Below are positions 22,764 to 31,936 of a stretch of DNA of 64,000 bases, in pieces. The notes under the pieces were generated by a model, which had not been told where the DNA came from, did no database searches, and was given only the letters and a program-made list of their open reading frames with translations. Within the stretch, counting starts at the first letter, position 1. Every line of letters starts with the position of its first letter. Origin of the DNA: Serratia rubidaea (GTDB taxonomy: Bacteria; Pseudomonadota; Gammaproteobacteria; Enterobacterales; Enterobacteriaceae); assembly GCA_901472405.1 (NCBI GenBank), contig LR590463.1, forward strand, positions 3,534,001 through 3,598,000. The letters run 5' to 3'. Made by a program: the position numbers and the translations under genes.

Positions 22764-22840
22764 GATACCTGAAATAATTGAAGTTGTGGCAAGGCGCTGC
22801 GCCCTGCCGCTTCCGGACAACTTCATGTATGAAAGGTATG
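22764..22840. repeat. Short ERIC-like palindrome
   Basis: The ends GATACCTGAAATAATTGAAG and CTTCATGTATGAAAGGTAT resemble the two inverted termini of ERIC, and TGAAGTTGT pairs with ACAACTTCA. The centre is much shorter than in a full element, so this looks like an internally deleted ERIC between maeB and chiR. Confidence 0.5.
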
Positions 22841-22924
22841 CATTAGGTTAAAAACATGTAACACAGAATGGACAAGAAAAAAACCGCCGTTCCGCAGGCC
22901 CAACCAGCCCGGCGTCGGCAGCAA

Positions 22925-23854
22925 CTAGCGGCATCCCCCCTCGCGCACCATTTCATATCCTTCGCAGCCGAACCGTGCGCTCTTGTCGCGCAGCCGCTGC
23001 CGCCACCAGTCAAACGCTTCGCCCCGGCAGGCCGGGTGCCAGGCCAGCCACAGCATCTCATCCCCCTTCGCCCAGTCGACGTCGGCCGTCACCAGTTCGC
23101 CCTTCTCCAGCTCCGCGGCCACCAGCGCCGGCGGCAGAAACGCGTGCCCCACGCCGCGTTTCAGCAGCGACAGCGCGCTCTCCACATCGCACAGCTGCAG
23201 TTGCCGCTGCAGCGGCAGCGCTTCACCCTGTCGTCGGGGCAGTTCGTGGCTGCTGTCGCCGATGGCGATCAGAATATCGTCCAGCCGCTGCTGTTTACTC
23301 ACCGGCCTGCGCTGGGCGGCAAACGGGTGTGAAGGAGAAATACAGAGCGCAAAATCCAGCTTGCCCAGCATCAGCGTTTTCGCCGCGACGTTATCCGGCA
23401 CCGCTCCGGTAGCGATCGCCAGATCCGCCCGGTTGCTTTTTAACGCATCCCAGACGCCGTTCAACGTCTCACGCCGTACGCTGATACTGGCGTGGGGATA
23501 GCGGCCAATAAATTCACGGATATCCTGCGTCAGGCAGGCGTGTGGGAAAAAGGTGTCGACCACAATGCGAATCTCGTGCGTCAGTTTGGGGATATTGCGC
23601 ACGCGGTTTTCCAGATCCTGCACCGCGTTGACGATCCAGCGCCCTTCCGTTAATAAAAACTCACCCTCCTCCGTCAGGCTGACCACCGGGCCGTGGCGGT
23701 GAAACAGTTTTACATTCAGTTTATTTTCAATATTGGCGACGCGGTAAGAGATGGCCGACGGCGTTTTATGCAGCACGTCCGCCGCCATAGAAAATGAGCC
23801 GGTCTCTTTGATGGTGTCGATTATTTTAATCGCATCCAGGGATAATCTGGTCAT
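22925..23854 (-). CDS. chiR: LysR-family regulator, ChiR-like
   Basis: Transcription factor of about 309 residues with N-terminal winged HTH (LDAIKIIDTIKETGSFSMAADVLHKTPSAISYRV, about 3-38) and a C-terminal substrate-binding domain. It is divergent from the chitin-binding LPMO gene. In S. marcescens 2170, ChiR is a LysR regulator needed for chitinases and CBP21, and its gene is near cbp21; this context supports the name. I chose the start at 23854 (MTRLSLDA); longer in-frame starts exist but add a non-conserved hydrophobic leader. Confidence 0.78.
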   Translation of the reverse strand: MTRLSLDAIKIIDTIKETGSFSMAADVLHKTPSAISYRVANIENKLNVKLFHRHGPVVSLTEEGEFLLTEGRWIVNAVQDLENRVRNIPKLTHEIRIVVDTFFPHACLTQDIREFIGRYPHASISVRRETLNGVWDALKSNRADLAIATGAVPDNVAAKTLMLGKLDFALCISPSHPFAAQRRPVSKQQRLDDILIAIGDSSHELPRRQGEALPLQRQLQLCDVESALSLLKRGVGHAFLPPALVAAELEKGELVTADVDWAKGDEMLWLAWHPACRGEAFDWWRQRLRDKSARFGCEGYEMVREGGCR

Positions 23855-24210
23855 AAACATTCCTCTTTGACGAATAAAGAAAAAAATTGACGCTAATTTC
23901 CCACGGTGAAAAAGATAAAAAACAGGCCACACCGCCAGCCCTGCCGGACACGGCAAGTCATGCGCGGTATAAATAAACCATCGTATTAGTCAATCCGCAT
24001 CCGTGCCGGCATTTATTTCAACGTGACCGACAATGCCGTTCACAATAATAAATTCAGTTCATCATCAACAAATAATTCCGTTATTCACCTCCTCCGCCCG
24101 GACAAAAAATATAACCAGCCGATGCAGACAGGTTATTTAACTTCTCGCCTGCTAATGCGTCGGTGAAATAAGCATTACCCGAACATCAAACCTTAATCAG
24201 GAGTAATACC
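23855..24210. promoter_or_regulatory. Divergent intergenic region between chiR and cbp21
   Basis: About 356 bp, visibly richer in A+T than the flanking genes and without a gene. It must hold the promoters of chiR (minus) and cbp21 (plus), and probably ChiR-binding sites, which I cannot place by eye. CAGGAG before the ATG at 24211 is the cbp21 ribosome binding site. Confidence 0.5.
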
Positions 24211-24804
24211 ATGAACACTATGACCCGTACTCTGATGACCCTTGGCCTGCTCAGCGCCGCTACGCTGGGCGTCTCCCACACCGCCAGCGCGCACGGCTAT
24301 GTGGAATCGCCCGCCAGCCGCGCCTACCAGTGCAAGCAGCAGCTCAACACCCAGTGCGGCAGCGTGCAGTATGAACCGCAAAGCGTGGAAGGCCTGAAGG
24401 GCTTCCCGCAGGCCGGTCCGCCGGACGGCCACATCGCCAGCGCCGACAAAGCCACCTTCTTCGAGCTGGATCAGCAAACGCCAACCCGCTGGAACAAGCT
24501 GAATCTGCACACCGGCGAAAACACCTTCACCTGGAACCTCACCGCGCGCCACAGCACCACCAGCTGGCGTTACTTTATTACCAAGCCGGGTTGGGACGCC
24601 TCACAGCCGCTGAGCCGCGCCTCTTTCGATCTGACGCCGTTCTGTCAGTATGATGACGGCGGCGCGATTCCGGCGGCCAAGGTGTCGCATAAGTGCACCA
24701 TACCGGCGGACCGCAGCGGTTCGCACGTGATCCTTGCTGTGTGGGACGTAGCCGATACCGGCAATGCGTTCTACCAGGCGATTGACGTAAACCTGAGCAA
24801 TTAA
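24211..24804 (+). CDS. cbp21: Chitin-active lytic polysaccharide monooxygenase (CBP21, AA10)
   Basis: Secreted copper enzyme that oxidatively cleaves crystalline chitin and helps chitinases. The 197-residue precursor has a signal peptide ending at ASA, exposing the N-terminal copper ligand His28. The second ligand is His114 in TARHSTTSW, the same numbering as in S. marcescens CBP21, and the sequence is recognisably very similar to it throughout. Cys residues for the two disulfides are present. The neighbouring LysR gene is its likely activator. Confidence 0.96.
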   Translation: MNTMTRTLMTLGLLSAATLGVSHTASAHGYVESPASRAYQCKQQLNTQCGSVQYEPQSVEGLKGFPQAGPPDGHIASADKATFFELDQQTPTRWNKLNLHTGENTFTWNLTARHSTTSWRYFITKPGWDASQPLSRASFDLTPFCQYDDGGAIPAAKVSHKCTIPADRSGSHVILAVWDVADTGNAFYQAIDVNLSN

Positions 24805-24822
24805 CCGGTTAAAGAAATGCCG

Positions 24823-24851
24823 AAGGGTCAGCGCGGTGCTGACCCTTTTTA
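24823..24851. terminator. Terminator between cbp21 and the SorC regulator gene
   Basis: A perfect 10-bp stem (AAGGGTCAGC / GCTGACCCTT, loop GCGGT) followed by further T on the plus strand. It lies between convergent genes and probably serves both. Confidence 0.85.
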
Positions 24852-24875
24852 TGGCGAATAGAGGAGGATTGTCGC

Positions 24876-25838
24876 CTACTGCGACATATTCAGCAGGGTG
24901 CGGATATTCAGCGCGCTGGTGGCGATAATATCAATCGCGCCGGTGCGCAGCGCGCCGAGGATCGCCAGCGCCTTGGTGTTTTCCGAGGCAATGGCGATTA
25001 CGCAGGGGATTTTACGCAGTTCGTCGATGCTCAGCCCGATCACCCGGTCGTTCATCACCGTGTCCACGTGCTGCCCCTGGGCGTTGAAAAAATCATAGCC
25101 GGCGATATCGCCGATCACGCCCTGATTGAGGCTGGCGTCGATAATCTCATGCGGCGTAAACCAGCCCAGTTTGACCATGTAGCTGTTCTCGTTCATATCG
25201 CCGATGCCCACCAGCGCCACGTCGGCCTTGCGCGCCCGGTCCAGCGTCTCCTTGATGGTGCCGTTTTGCATAAAGGCCTGCTTCAGCGCGCGGTTCTCCA
25301 CGTAGGCCGGCGCGTACAGCGTCTCGCTGCTGCCGCCGAACTTTTTCGCCAGCCGGCGGCTGATATGATCGGCGTTAATCGCATCGCCGGGCCGGTGGGT
25401 GCCGCCGATACCGCTGATAAACCGGCAGTTGCGCTCCGGCACGCTGCCGACGTGATCGGCAATCGCCGCCACGTTGCGCCCCTGCCCGACCGCCAGCACC
25501 ATATCATCCTTCAGCGACATCGACAGGTAATTGGACACCAGCGCCGCCACCTGCCGCCGCTGCTCATCTTCATCCTGATGGTCAAGGGCGATCAGCGCAC
25601 GGCTGATGGGAAAACGCTCCAGCATCTGCTGTTCCAGCCGGGTGCTGAACACCGGGTGGTAACGCACGGTAATCTCAACGATGCCCTCTTCCTTCGCACG
25701 CTTGAGCAGACGCCCCACTTTAATGCGCGAGATGCCGAATTTTTTGGCGATCTCTTCCTGGGTGATTTCGTCCTGATAATACGCAACGGCAATTTCAGTC
25801 AGTAGTTCGTTATCCTGGGACACTGTTTGTTTTTCCAT
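24876..25838 (-). CDS. SorC-family sugar-binding transcriptional regulator
   Basis: 320 residues: N-terminal HTH (about 10-55, with YYQDEITQEEIAKKFGISRIKVGRLLKRA) and a SorC-type C-terminal effector domain (about 60-318; VGQGRNVAAIADHV, GIGGTHRPGD, IGIGDMNE-type motif). Such regulators respond to phosphorylated sugars or polyols. It is the last gene on the strand of the polyol cluster and is the best candidate for its regulator. The exact inducer is unknown; an erythrulose phosphate is a plausible guess. Confidence 0.85.
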   Translation of the reverse strand: MEKQTVSQDNELLTEIAVAYYQDEITQEEIAKKFGISRIKVGRLLKRAKEEGIVEITVRYHPVFSTRLEQQMLERFPISRALIALDHQDEDEQRRQVAALVSNYLSMSLKDDMVLAVGQGRNVAAIADHVGSVPERNCRFISGIGGTHRPGDAINADHISRRLAKKFGGSSETLYAPAYVENRALKQAFMQNGTIKETLDRARKADVALVGIGDMNENSYMVKLGWFTPHEIIDASLNQGVIGDIAGYDFFNAQGQHVDTVMNDRVIGLSIDELRKIPCVIAIASENTKALAILGALRTGAIDIIATSALNIRTLLNMSQ

Positions 25839-25935
25839 CCGTTACACGATTCCCCACGGCAGGTTGGCCGGTTATCGGCAAAATGGGCTCAGCGTCTCTG
25901 AACCCATTGTGCGATAAAACTTAACTGTCGCCAGT

Positions 25936-25960
25936 ATATACCCTAAATAATTGGCGTTGC
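25936..25960. repeat. ERIC terminal fragment
   Basis: TATACCCTAAATAATT matches the left end of ERIC, but the typical core does not follow. Instead a GTTGC...GCAAC hairpin with GGCGGC/GCCGCG pairing follows up to the dhaL stop. It is probably a truncated ERIC between dhaL and the regulator gene. Confidence 0.6.
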
Positions 25961-25990
25961 ATCACGGCGGCGCCGAAACGCCGCGGCAAC

Positions 25991-26646
25991 TCAGGCGGCC
26001 ACGGTCTGCAAACGCCGCTCCGTCGCCTCCGCCAGCGTGGTCAGCAGCAGGCAGCAGGAGACCGCCCCCGCATCCAGCACGCCGCGCGAACGCTCGCCCA
26101 GCCGGCTGGCGCGGCCTATTTTCGCCACCAGATCGCGGGTGGAGTCGCGCCCATCCGCCGCCGCCTGCTTCATCTGCGCCAGCGCGCCGGAGAAGTCATC
26201 GCCGCGCTGCAGCGCCTGCTCGAACGCCGCCACCGCCGGGATCAGCGTATCCATCAGGCACTTGTCGCCGACGCCGGCGCTGCTGATATCCTGCAGCTCG
26301 CTCAGCCCCTGCTGCAGCATGGCGAGAAACGCCGGCGCATCCAGCTGCGCCTTCTCGCGCACACTGTCCGCCATGCCCATAAACAGGCTGCCGTACAGCG
26401 GCCCCATCGAACCGCCAATGCCCTCCATCAGCGCATCGGACAGCGTATCAAACGCCTGCGCCAACGACAGCGTCTTGCCTTTCATCGCCTCGCCGCACAG
26501 GGTAAAACCCTTGGCCATATTGATGCCGTGATCGCCGTCGCCGATTGCGCCGTCGATCTCGCTCAGGAACTCGCGGTGGCTGACGATCACCGTCACCAGC
26601 CTTCGACCATCTCATTACCGTACTGCGTAGAAATCTGTTCTGTCAT
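25991..26646 (-). CDS. DhaL-type ATP-binding kinase subunit (frame interrupted once)
   Basis: ATP-binding subunit of a DhaK/DhaL-type ketose kinase, about 218 residues. The Mg-ADP site is IGDGDHGINMAKG, followed by GIGGSMGPLYGSLF and GVGDKCLMDTL-type motifs. The start at 26646 gives MTEQISTQYGNEMVEG; an apparent one-base deletion near 26600 then shifts the frame to LVTVIVSHREFLSEIDGAIG. It begins 4 bp after dhaK. With no PTS DhaM nearby it should use ATP. Family members phosphorylate dihydroxyacetone or erythrulose. Confidence 0.85.
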
Positions 26647-26650
26647 CACG

Positions 26651-27652
26651 TCACTCCACCTGGGTCAAACCCAGCGACTGGCTTGGCATATCAATAAGGG
26701 TTTTCAGTTCATCATCCAGCTTCATCACCGTCAGCGTCACGCCCATCATCTCCAGCGAGGTGAAGTAGTTGCCGACGTAGCGCCGGTGCACCGTGATGCC
26801 GCGCGCCGCCAAACGCTGGGCGATTTCGCCATAATAAATATACAGCTCCATCACCGGCGTGGCCCCCAGGCCGGAAACCAGCACCGCCACCTCATCACCC
26901 TGCTCCAGCGGCATATCGCCGAGGATGAAATCCAGCATGGTCGCCGCCATGCCGGACGCCGGCTGGATCGGCGACACCTCAATGCCCGGCTCGCCGTGGT
27001 GGCCGATGCCGATCTCCATTTTGCCGTCCTCGATGTGGAAGTTGGGCTTGCCCACCGCCGGAATGGTGCAGGAGCTCAGCCCCACGCCGATCGAACGGCA
27101 GCTGTCGATCGCCTTTTGCGCCGCGCCGATCACCCCGTCCAGGTCATAGCCTTTGGCGGCGGCGGCAGCGCCGACTTTCCACATCATGATTTCCCCGGCC
27201 ACGCCGCGGCGCTTGTCGATTTCACTGGCCGGCGCCGAGGCTACGTCATCGTTCGCCACCACGGTTTTCACCGTAATGCCGGCGGCGGCGGCCTTTTTCA
27301 TCGCCATTTTGACGTTCATATTATCGCCGGCATAGTTGCCGTACAGGCAGGCGACGCCGGCGCCGCCGTCGGCGGCTTTAAACGCGTCAAGAAAAGCGCC
27401 GGCGGTCGGCGACGAGAAGATTTCGCCGATCGCCACCGCATCCAGCATATTTTTGCCCACATAGCCCAGAAACGCCGGTTCATGGCCGGAACCGCCGCCG
27501 GTGACGATGCCCACCTTGCCGCCGATCGGCGCGGCGGGATACTTCAGCACCCGGGCGTTATCGGTAGGGCTGAAATAGTCGGGATGCGCCTGCAGATAGC
27601 CCTGAATCGCGTCTTCCACCACGTGGTCGGGGTCGTTGATAATTCTGTTCAT
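26651..27652 (-). CDS. DhaK-type ketose-binding kinase subunit
   Basis: Substrate-binding subunit of the same kinase, 333 residues. The ketose carbonyl is held covalently by a His in GIGHHGEPG (about 217-223); the GGGSGHEPA loop (52-60) and NYAGDNMN-type segment line the pocket. Context (polyol dehydrogenases, RpiB-like isomerase, polyol transporter) favours a tetrulose such as erythrulose as substrate, like LerK/DerK of Mycobacterium smegmatis, but dihydroxyacetone cannot be excluded. The frame is intact. Confidence 0.88.
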   Translation of the reverse strand: MNRIINDPDHVVEDAIQGYLQAHPDYFSPTDNARVLKYPAAPIGGKVGIVTGGGSGHEPAFLGYVGKNMLDAVAIGEIFSSPTAGAFLDAFKAADGGAGVACLYGNYAGDNMNVKMAMKKAAAAGITVKTVVANDDVASAPASEIDKRRGVAGEIMMWKVGAAAAAKGYDLDGVIGAAQKAIDSCRSIGVGLSSCTIPAVGKPNFHIEDGKMEIGIGHHGEPGIEVSPIQPASGMAATMLDFILGDMPLEQGDEVAVLVSGLGATPVMELYIYYGEIAQRLAARGITVHRRYVGNYFTSLEMMGVTLTVMKLDDELKTLIDMPSQSLGLTQVE

Positions 27653-27678
27653 TGCTGCCTCTCTCGCCTGAAGATGAA

Positions 27679-28450
27679 TTACTGAATGGTGTATCCGCCG
27701 TCGATCACCAGATTCGCGCCGTTAATCATTGCTGCGCCGTCGCCGGCCAGAAACAGCGCGCCGGCGGCGATATCCTGCGGTTCGGCAAAGCGGCGCAGCC
27801 GGGATTTTGTCGAGCATCTGCCGCGCCGGTTCGCCGGACCACGCCTTGCGTCCCAGTTCGGTCAGCACCACGGTGGGCGATATGGCGTTCACCCGCACGT
27901 TGTGCGGCCCCCACTCCAGCGCCAGCACCTGCGTCAGGCCAATGACGCCGGCCTTGCTGGCGCAGTAGGCCAGATGGTTGGGCAGCGCCACCACGCCCGC
28001 CTGCGAAGCCAGGTTGATAATGCTGCCGCTGCGCTGGCGGATAAAATGCCGTCCGGCGGCCTGACTGGTAAGAAAAACGCCCTTCAGGTTCACCGCCAGC
28101 GTGGCGTCCCACTCCGCCTCCGTCACCTCCTCCGCCGGATTCAGCGCCACGATGCCGGCGCTGTTGACCAGCACGTCCAGCCGGCCGAAATGCGCCAGAG
28201 CGTCGGCCAGCGCCTGTTCCACCGAGGCCCGATCGGTCACGTCGGCGACGAGGCCCAGCGCATGTTCGGCGTCAAGCCCCTGCGCCGTGGCCGCCACGTC
28301 GGGGCCCGGTCCAGCAGCACCACGCGCGGCGCCGTGCTGCACATACTGTTCGGCAATCGCGTAACCGATGCCGGCGCCGCCGCCGGTGATCAGCGCCACC
28401 TTGCCCTGTAGGGTCAGCGCGCTGTCGCCTGCCCGTTGCTGATTGTTCAT
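27679..28450 (-). CDS. Polyol-type short-chain dehydrogenase (frame interrupted)
   Basis: SDR of about 257 residues with TGGGAGIG cofactor motif, NSAG, catalytic Ser in NLASQAG, and YCASK. It is likely to oxidise a polyol to a ketose, comparable to D-threitol dehydrogenase, though similarity alone cannot set the substrate. Three apparent indels: an insertion near 28324-28335 and a deletion near 28301-28307 that restore frame, garbling the segment after QHGA; and an insertion near 27797 that moves the C-terminus (AEPQDIAAGALFLAG ... DGGYTIQ) to another frame. The span modulo 3 agrees. Confidence 0.8.
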
Positions 28451-28484
28451 CTTTCTCTCCCTAAACGATGGGTATCACGTTGCA

Positions 28485-29753
28485 TCAGGATATTTTCGCC
28501 AAACTGGGGTTGGCGTCTTTGGCCCCGCCGGGCGCTTCTTTCGGCAGCGTGACGAATTTCATCAGCACGCCGCTGAACAGATACAGACCGGTGAAGATCC
28601 AGATCACCCCGACCGCGCCGAGGCTGCCGATAAACAGCCCCACCACCGCCGGCCCGACGAAGGTGCTCAGGCCGGCGCCGAGGTTTAAAATCGACATCGC
28701 CGCGCCCTTATTCTCCGGCGCCAGCGACGGCATAATCGCCGACAGCGGTACAAAGGCGGCCAGGCAGGCGCCGAACAGGCCGGCGGCGGCCACGGTGATC
28801 AGGTAATTGGCGCCGAAGAACTGCGGGGCGTAATAGAACATCAGCGTGGTAATCGCGCAGCCGACGCAGCCGAACCACATCACCACGTTACGCCAGCCCA
28901 GGCCGTCGCTGATCACGCCGAAAATCAGGTTGAAAATAATGTTCACCGTCCACAGCGCGGCGTACATCTGCAGCCAGTGGGTGCGGGTGAAGCCCATATC
29001 CATCATGTACATCGGCATAAACACCACGAAGCCGTAAGCCGCCGAGGTATTGATGGTGCGCACAATGCCGCCCAGACCAATCTTCGGATTTTCAAACGCG
29101 ATGGTGATGCCCTTCAGCACATAGCTCAGCGACGCCTTCTCTTTATTGGCGCTTTGCCCGTCAGGCGTTCCGCGGTTCAGCAACAGAGCGATCGCCGCCC
29201 CCAGCACCACAAAGATCAGCGCGCTCCACAGGGTATGAATCTCGCCGAGATACGGCAGCATGATGCTGGAGTAGAGCACGCCCAGCACGCTCAGCCCGCC
29301 GCTGTAGACGAACCAGAAAATACCCACGGCGGAGCCCAGCCTTTCCGGCGGCGCCTCATAGGCCACCCAGACCAGAAAACCGTAGGCGAACAGCGGGTAG
29401 CCCAGCCCGCGCAGGGCGTAGGTCGGCACCATAATCGACAGGTTATTGCTGGGCAGGCCAAACAGCAGAAAACACACCGAGCCGAACAGGAACAGCAGCA
29501 GGCCGGCCAGCATCACCCGGCGGGCGGTGAAAATTTCCGCCAGCACGCCGGAGAACCAGGCGGCGATGGCGGCGGCAAAGCCGTACACGCTAAACAGCAG
29601 CGCCGACTCCTGAATGCTCAGCCCCTTGCCGATCAGATAGGGCGACAGCCAGCCCTGCTCCAGCCCTTCCCCCATCATAAACACCAGCACGCCGGCATAG
29701 CCCAGCAGCAGTTTCGGTGAAAGACCAATGCGATGAATCAGTCCGTGCAACAT
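28485..29753 (-). CDS. MFS polyol transporter, RbtT/DalT type
   Basis: Major-facilitator permease of about 422 residues with about 12 membrane segments. The opening segment (GYAGVLVFMMGEGLEQGWLS) and the ALRGLGYPLFAYGFLVW stretch resemble the ribitol and D-arabinitol transporters RbtT and DalT of Klebsiella. It should import the polyol used by the flanking dehydrogenases. I chose the ATG at 29753 (MLHGLIHRIG); one upstream ATG lies 15 bp earlier. The frame is intact. Confidence 0.82.
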   Translation of the reverse strand: MLHGLIHRIGLSPKLLLGYAGVLVFMMGEGLEQGWLSPYLIGKGLSIQESALLFSVYGFAAAIAAWFSGVLAEIFTARRVMLAGLLLFLFGSVCFLLFGLPSNNLSIMVPTYALRGLGYPLFAYGFLVWVAYEAPPERLGSAVGIFWFVYSGGLSVLGVLYSSIMLPYLGEIHTLWSALIFVVLGAAIALLLNRGTPDGQSANKEKASLSYVLKGITIAFENPKIGLGGIVRTINTSAAYGFVVFMPMYMMDMGFTRTHWLQMYAALWTVNIIFNLIFGVISDGLGWRNVVMWFGCVGCAITTLMFYYAPQFFGANYLITVAAAGLFGACLAAFVPLSAIMPSLAPENKGAAMSILNLGAGLSTFVGPAVVGLFIGSLGAVGVIWIFTGLYLFSGVLMKFVTLPKEAPGGAKDANPSLAKIS

Positions 29754-29818
29754 AGAACACCCCAACACATGTCATTGTGGAGGCGCAGGCAGGCCTGCAC
29801 CCGAGGAATGGCGCAGGT

Positions 29819-30932
29819 TTACAGGTTTGGATTAAGCACCACTTTGATCGACCCGATGCCGCGTTTCATCAGCTCGAAACCTTCGGCAAACTGCTCCAGC
29901 GGCAGGGTGTGAGTCACCACCCCTTCGGTCGGCAAATCGCCGTTGTGGATGCCCTCTATCACCAGCGGATAGCAGTACGGGCCAAGGTGAGAGCCGAGCA
30001 CGTCCAGCTCTTTACGGTCGCTGATGATGCTCCAGTCAACGGTCACCGGATCCTTGAACACCGAGAACTCCACGAAGGTGCCGAGCTTGCGGATCAGCGT
30101 CAGCCCCTGCTCCACCGACTTCTGCGCGCCGGTGGCTTCAATGTAGATATCGCAGCCGTAGCCGTCGGTCAGCTGTTTGACGATCGCCGGTACGTCGTCG
30201 CGGGTAGGATTGAGCGTCAGATCCGCGCCGAAGGTCTTCGCCAGCGCCAGCCGGTCATCCGACAGATCGAGCACGATCAGCTTCGACGGCCCGGATTTTT
30301 TGATCGCGCCGATCATCCCCAGACCCAGCGTACCGGCCCCGGCCAGCACCACCACGTCCCCCAGTTTGATATTGGCGCGCTGCACCGCATGGAACGAACA
30401 GGCGTAAGGTTCGATCAGAATGGCTTTTTCAATCGGCAGATCCGCCGGTACATGGTAGTTAATCGCCTCTTTGGTGAACTTCATGTATTCGGCCATGCCG
30501 CCGTTGACGTTCTTCTGGAAGCCGTACAGATCGTGTTTTTCACACATCCAGTACTGGCCGCGGTTGCAGAAGCGGCACTGCCAGCAGGGGACGATCTGCT
30601 CGGAGATCACCCGGTCGCCGATCTCAAACCCTTCCACGCCCTCGCCGTAGCCGACCACGTGGCCGATAAATTCATGCCCCGGGATCATCGGCGCCTTGAT
30701 ATAGGCCGGCTGCGTCTCATCGCCCCCAGAAGCTCGGCGCGCCTTCAAACGCCTTGATATCGCCGGCGCAGATGCCGCAGGCCTCGATCTTAACCAGGAT
30801 CTCTTTCGGGCCGATCTTCGGCACCGCCACCTCTTCCAGACGGTAATCCTTTGGCGCGTAGGCAACGATCGCCTTCATGGTTTCTGGGATGCCGTCCGCC
30901 ATTTTTGCCGCTGTTACACAGGTCTGACACAT
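29819..30932 (-). CDS. Zinc-dependent polyol dehydrogenase, EltD-like (frame interrupted once)
   Basis: Medium-chain Zn dehydrogenase of about 371 residues. Catalytic zinc ligands lie in ACGICAGD and GHEFIG; the structural-zinc Cys cluster is CWQCRFCNRGQYWMC; the Rossmann motif is GAGTLGLG. The sequence resembles erythritol/L-threitol dehydrogenase (EltD) of mycobacteria. The frame breaks in the G run opposite 30723-30727 (one base too many, or two too few) between APSFWG and DETQPAYIK. The start MCQTC at 30932 has an AGAGGA ribosome site. It is the first gene of the polyol operon. Confidence 0.82.
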
Positions 30933-31249
30933 AGTTTTATCCTCTGGCTGGGTCACTATCATGAACATTAATACAAAATAAGAACAAATGAACACTAAAC
31001 TCAGCCGACAGATTTGCCCACCATGAACTTTTCAAACTGTGATTACGCTCAAAAACTCGCCTCTCAACGCGACAAAAGCGCTATCAAGCGCCAATTACGT
31101 GATCATCATCACTTAAAATGCTCCGCTCACACTTAAAACAGATAAAACAAAAGAACAAATGTTGAACATTTGTATTATTGGCGATATCTTCAACAGCAGA
31201 CGCCCCCGCGAGGATCGTCAGCCTTTCCGCTATCAACCAGGAGATCGTT
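30933..31249. promoter_or_regulatory. Divergent promoter region of the polyol cluster
   Basis: About 317 bp without a gene, A+T-rich, between the dehydrogenase gene (minus) and the RpiB-like gene (plus). Several copies of AACAAATG/GAACA-like motifs occur in both orientations (for example GAACAAATG at 30983-30991 and 31154-31162), which could be SorC operators. This is a visual impression only. Confidence 0.5.
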
Positions 31250-31708
31250 ATGTTGCCTATTGCCATCGGCGCCGATGATGCCGCCATTGAATTGAAGAAC
31301 GTGATCGTTGCCTATCTGCAGCAACGCGATATCGCCGTCACCGATTACACCCGCGATCGCGGCGACGATAACGGGATCTACCCCGATATCGCCTTCCAGG
31401 TAGCGCAAGCCATCAGGAACGAACGGCATCAACGTGGTATTCTGTTATGCGGTACCGGAATTGGCATGAGCATCGTTGCCAATAAGGTGCCGGGGATACG
31501 CGCCGCCCAGTGCCACGATACCTATTCGGCACAGCGGGCGCGCAAGAGCAATGACGCCCAGATCATTACGCTGGGCGCGCGGGTGATCGGCGCGGAGCTG
31601 GCGAAAACCATCGTTGACGCCTGGCTGGCCTCCGAGTTTGAAGGCGGCGGATCGGCGCCCAAAGTGGCGAAAATCAGCCACTACGAACAGGCGGCCCAAC
31701 CACGCTGA
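31250..31708 (+). CDS. RpiB/LacAB-family sugar-phosphate isomerase
   Basis: 152-residue isomerase of the RpiB/LacA/LacB family. The N-terminal IAIGADDAA corresponds to the phosphate/substrate Asp motif, and Cys67 in LLCGTGIGMSI is the likely catalytic base. RpiB relatives interconvert ribose and ribulose 5-phosphate, but others (DerI/EryI) isomerise D-erythrulose 4-phosphate to D-erythrose 4-phosphate. Position opposite the polyol operon favours the latter. The start at 31250 has a CAGGAG ribosome site. Confidence 0.85.
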   Translation: MLPIAIGADDAAIELKNVIVAYLQQRDIAVTDYTRDRGDDNGIYPDIAFQVAQAIRNERHQRGILLCGTGIGMSIVANKVPGIRAAQCHDTYSAQRARKSNDAQIITLGARVIGAELAKTIVDAWLASEFEGGGSAPKVAKISHYEQAAQPR

Positions 31709-31726
31709 CACCGCTTTCCGGCCAGG

Positions 31727-31763
31727 GGCAGGCGCGCGCCAATGCGCGCCCTGCCTGCGTTTA
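31727..31763 (+). terminator. Terminator-like hairpin after the rpiB-like gene
   Basis: GGCAGG...GCGC pairs with GCGC...CCTGCC with one bulged base, followed by GCGTTTA. It fits a moderate rho-independent terminator 18 bp after the stop. Confidence 0.5.
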
Positions 31764-31936
31764 CTCGGGATCCATTGTTCTTATCCATCGCAACAATCAG
31801 AAAAAGCGCATTTTATTTGGCACACCTATGATGCAGTGTGTTCACCCTATTAAATAGACGTTTAACCTGATGGCGCAAAAGCGCGCTGCTGCGCTGCTGC
31901 CCCCTTAGAGATGAAGGGTAAATCAAGGAGCTATAC

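Noticed and set aside
26528..27685. 385-codon plus-strand frame opposite dhaK
   Set aside because: Antisense shadow of a conserved kinase gene with intact catalytic His.
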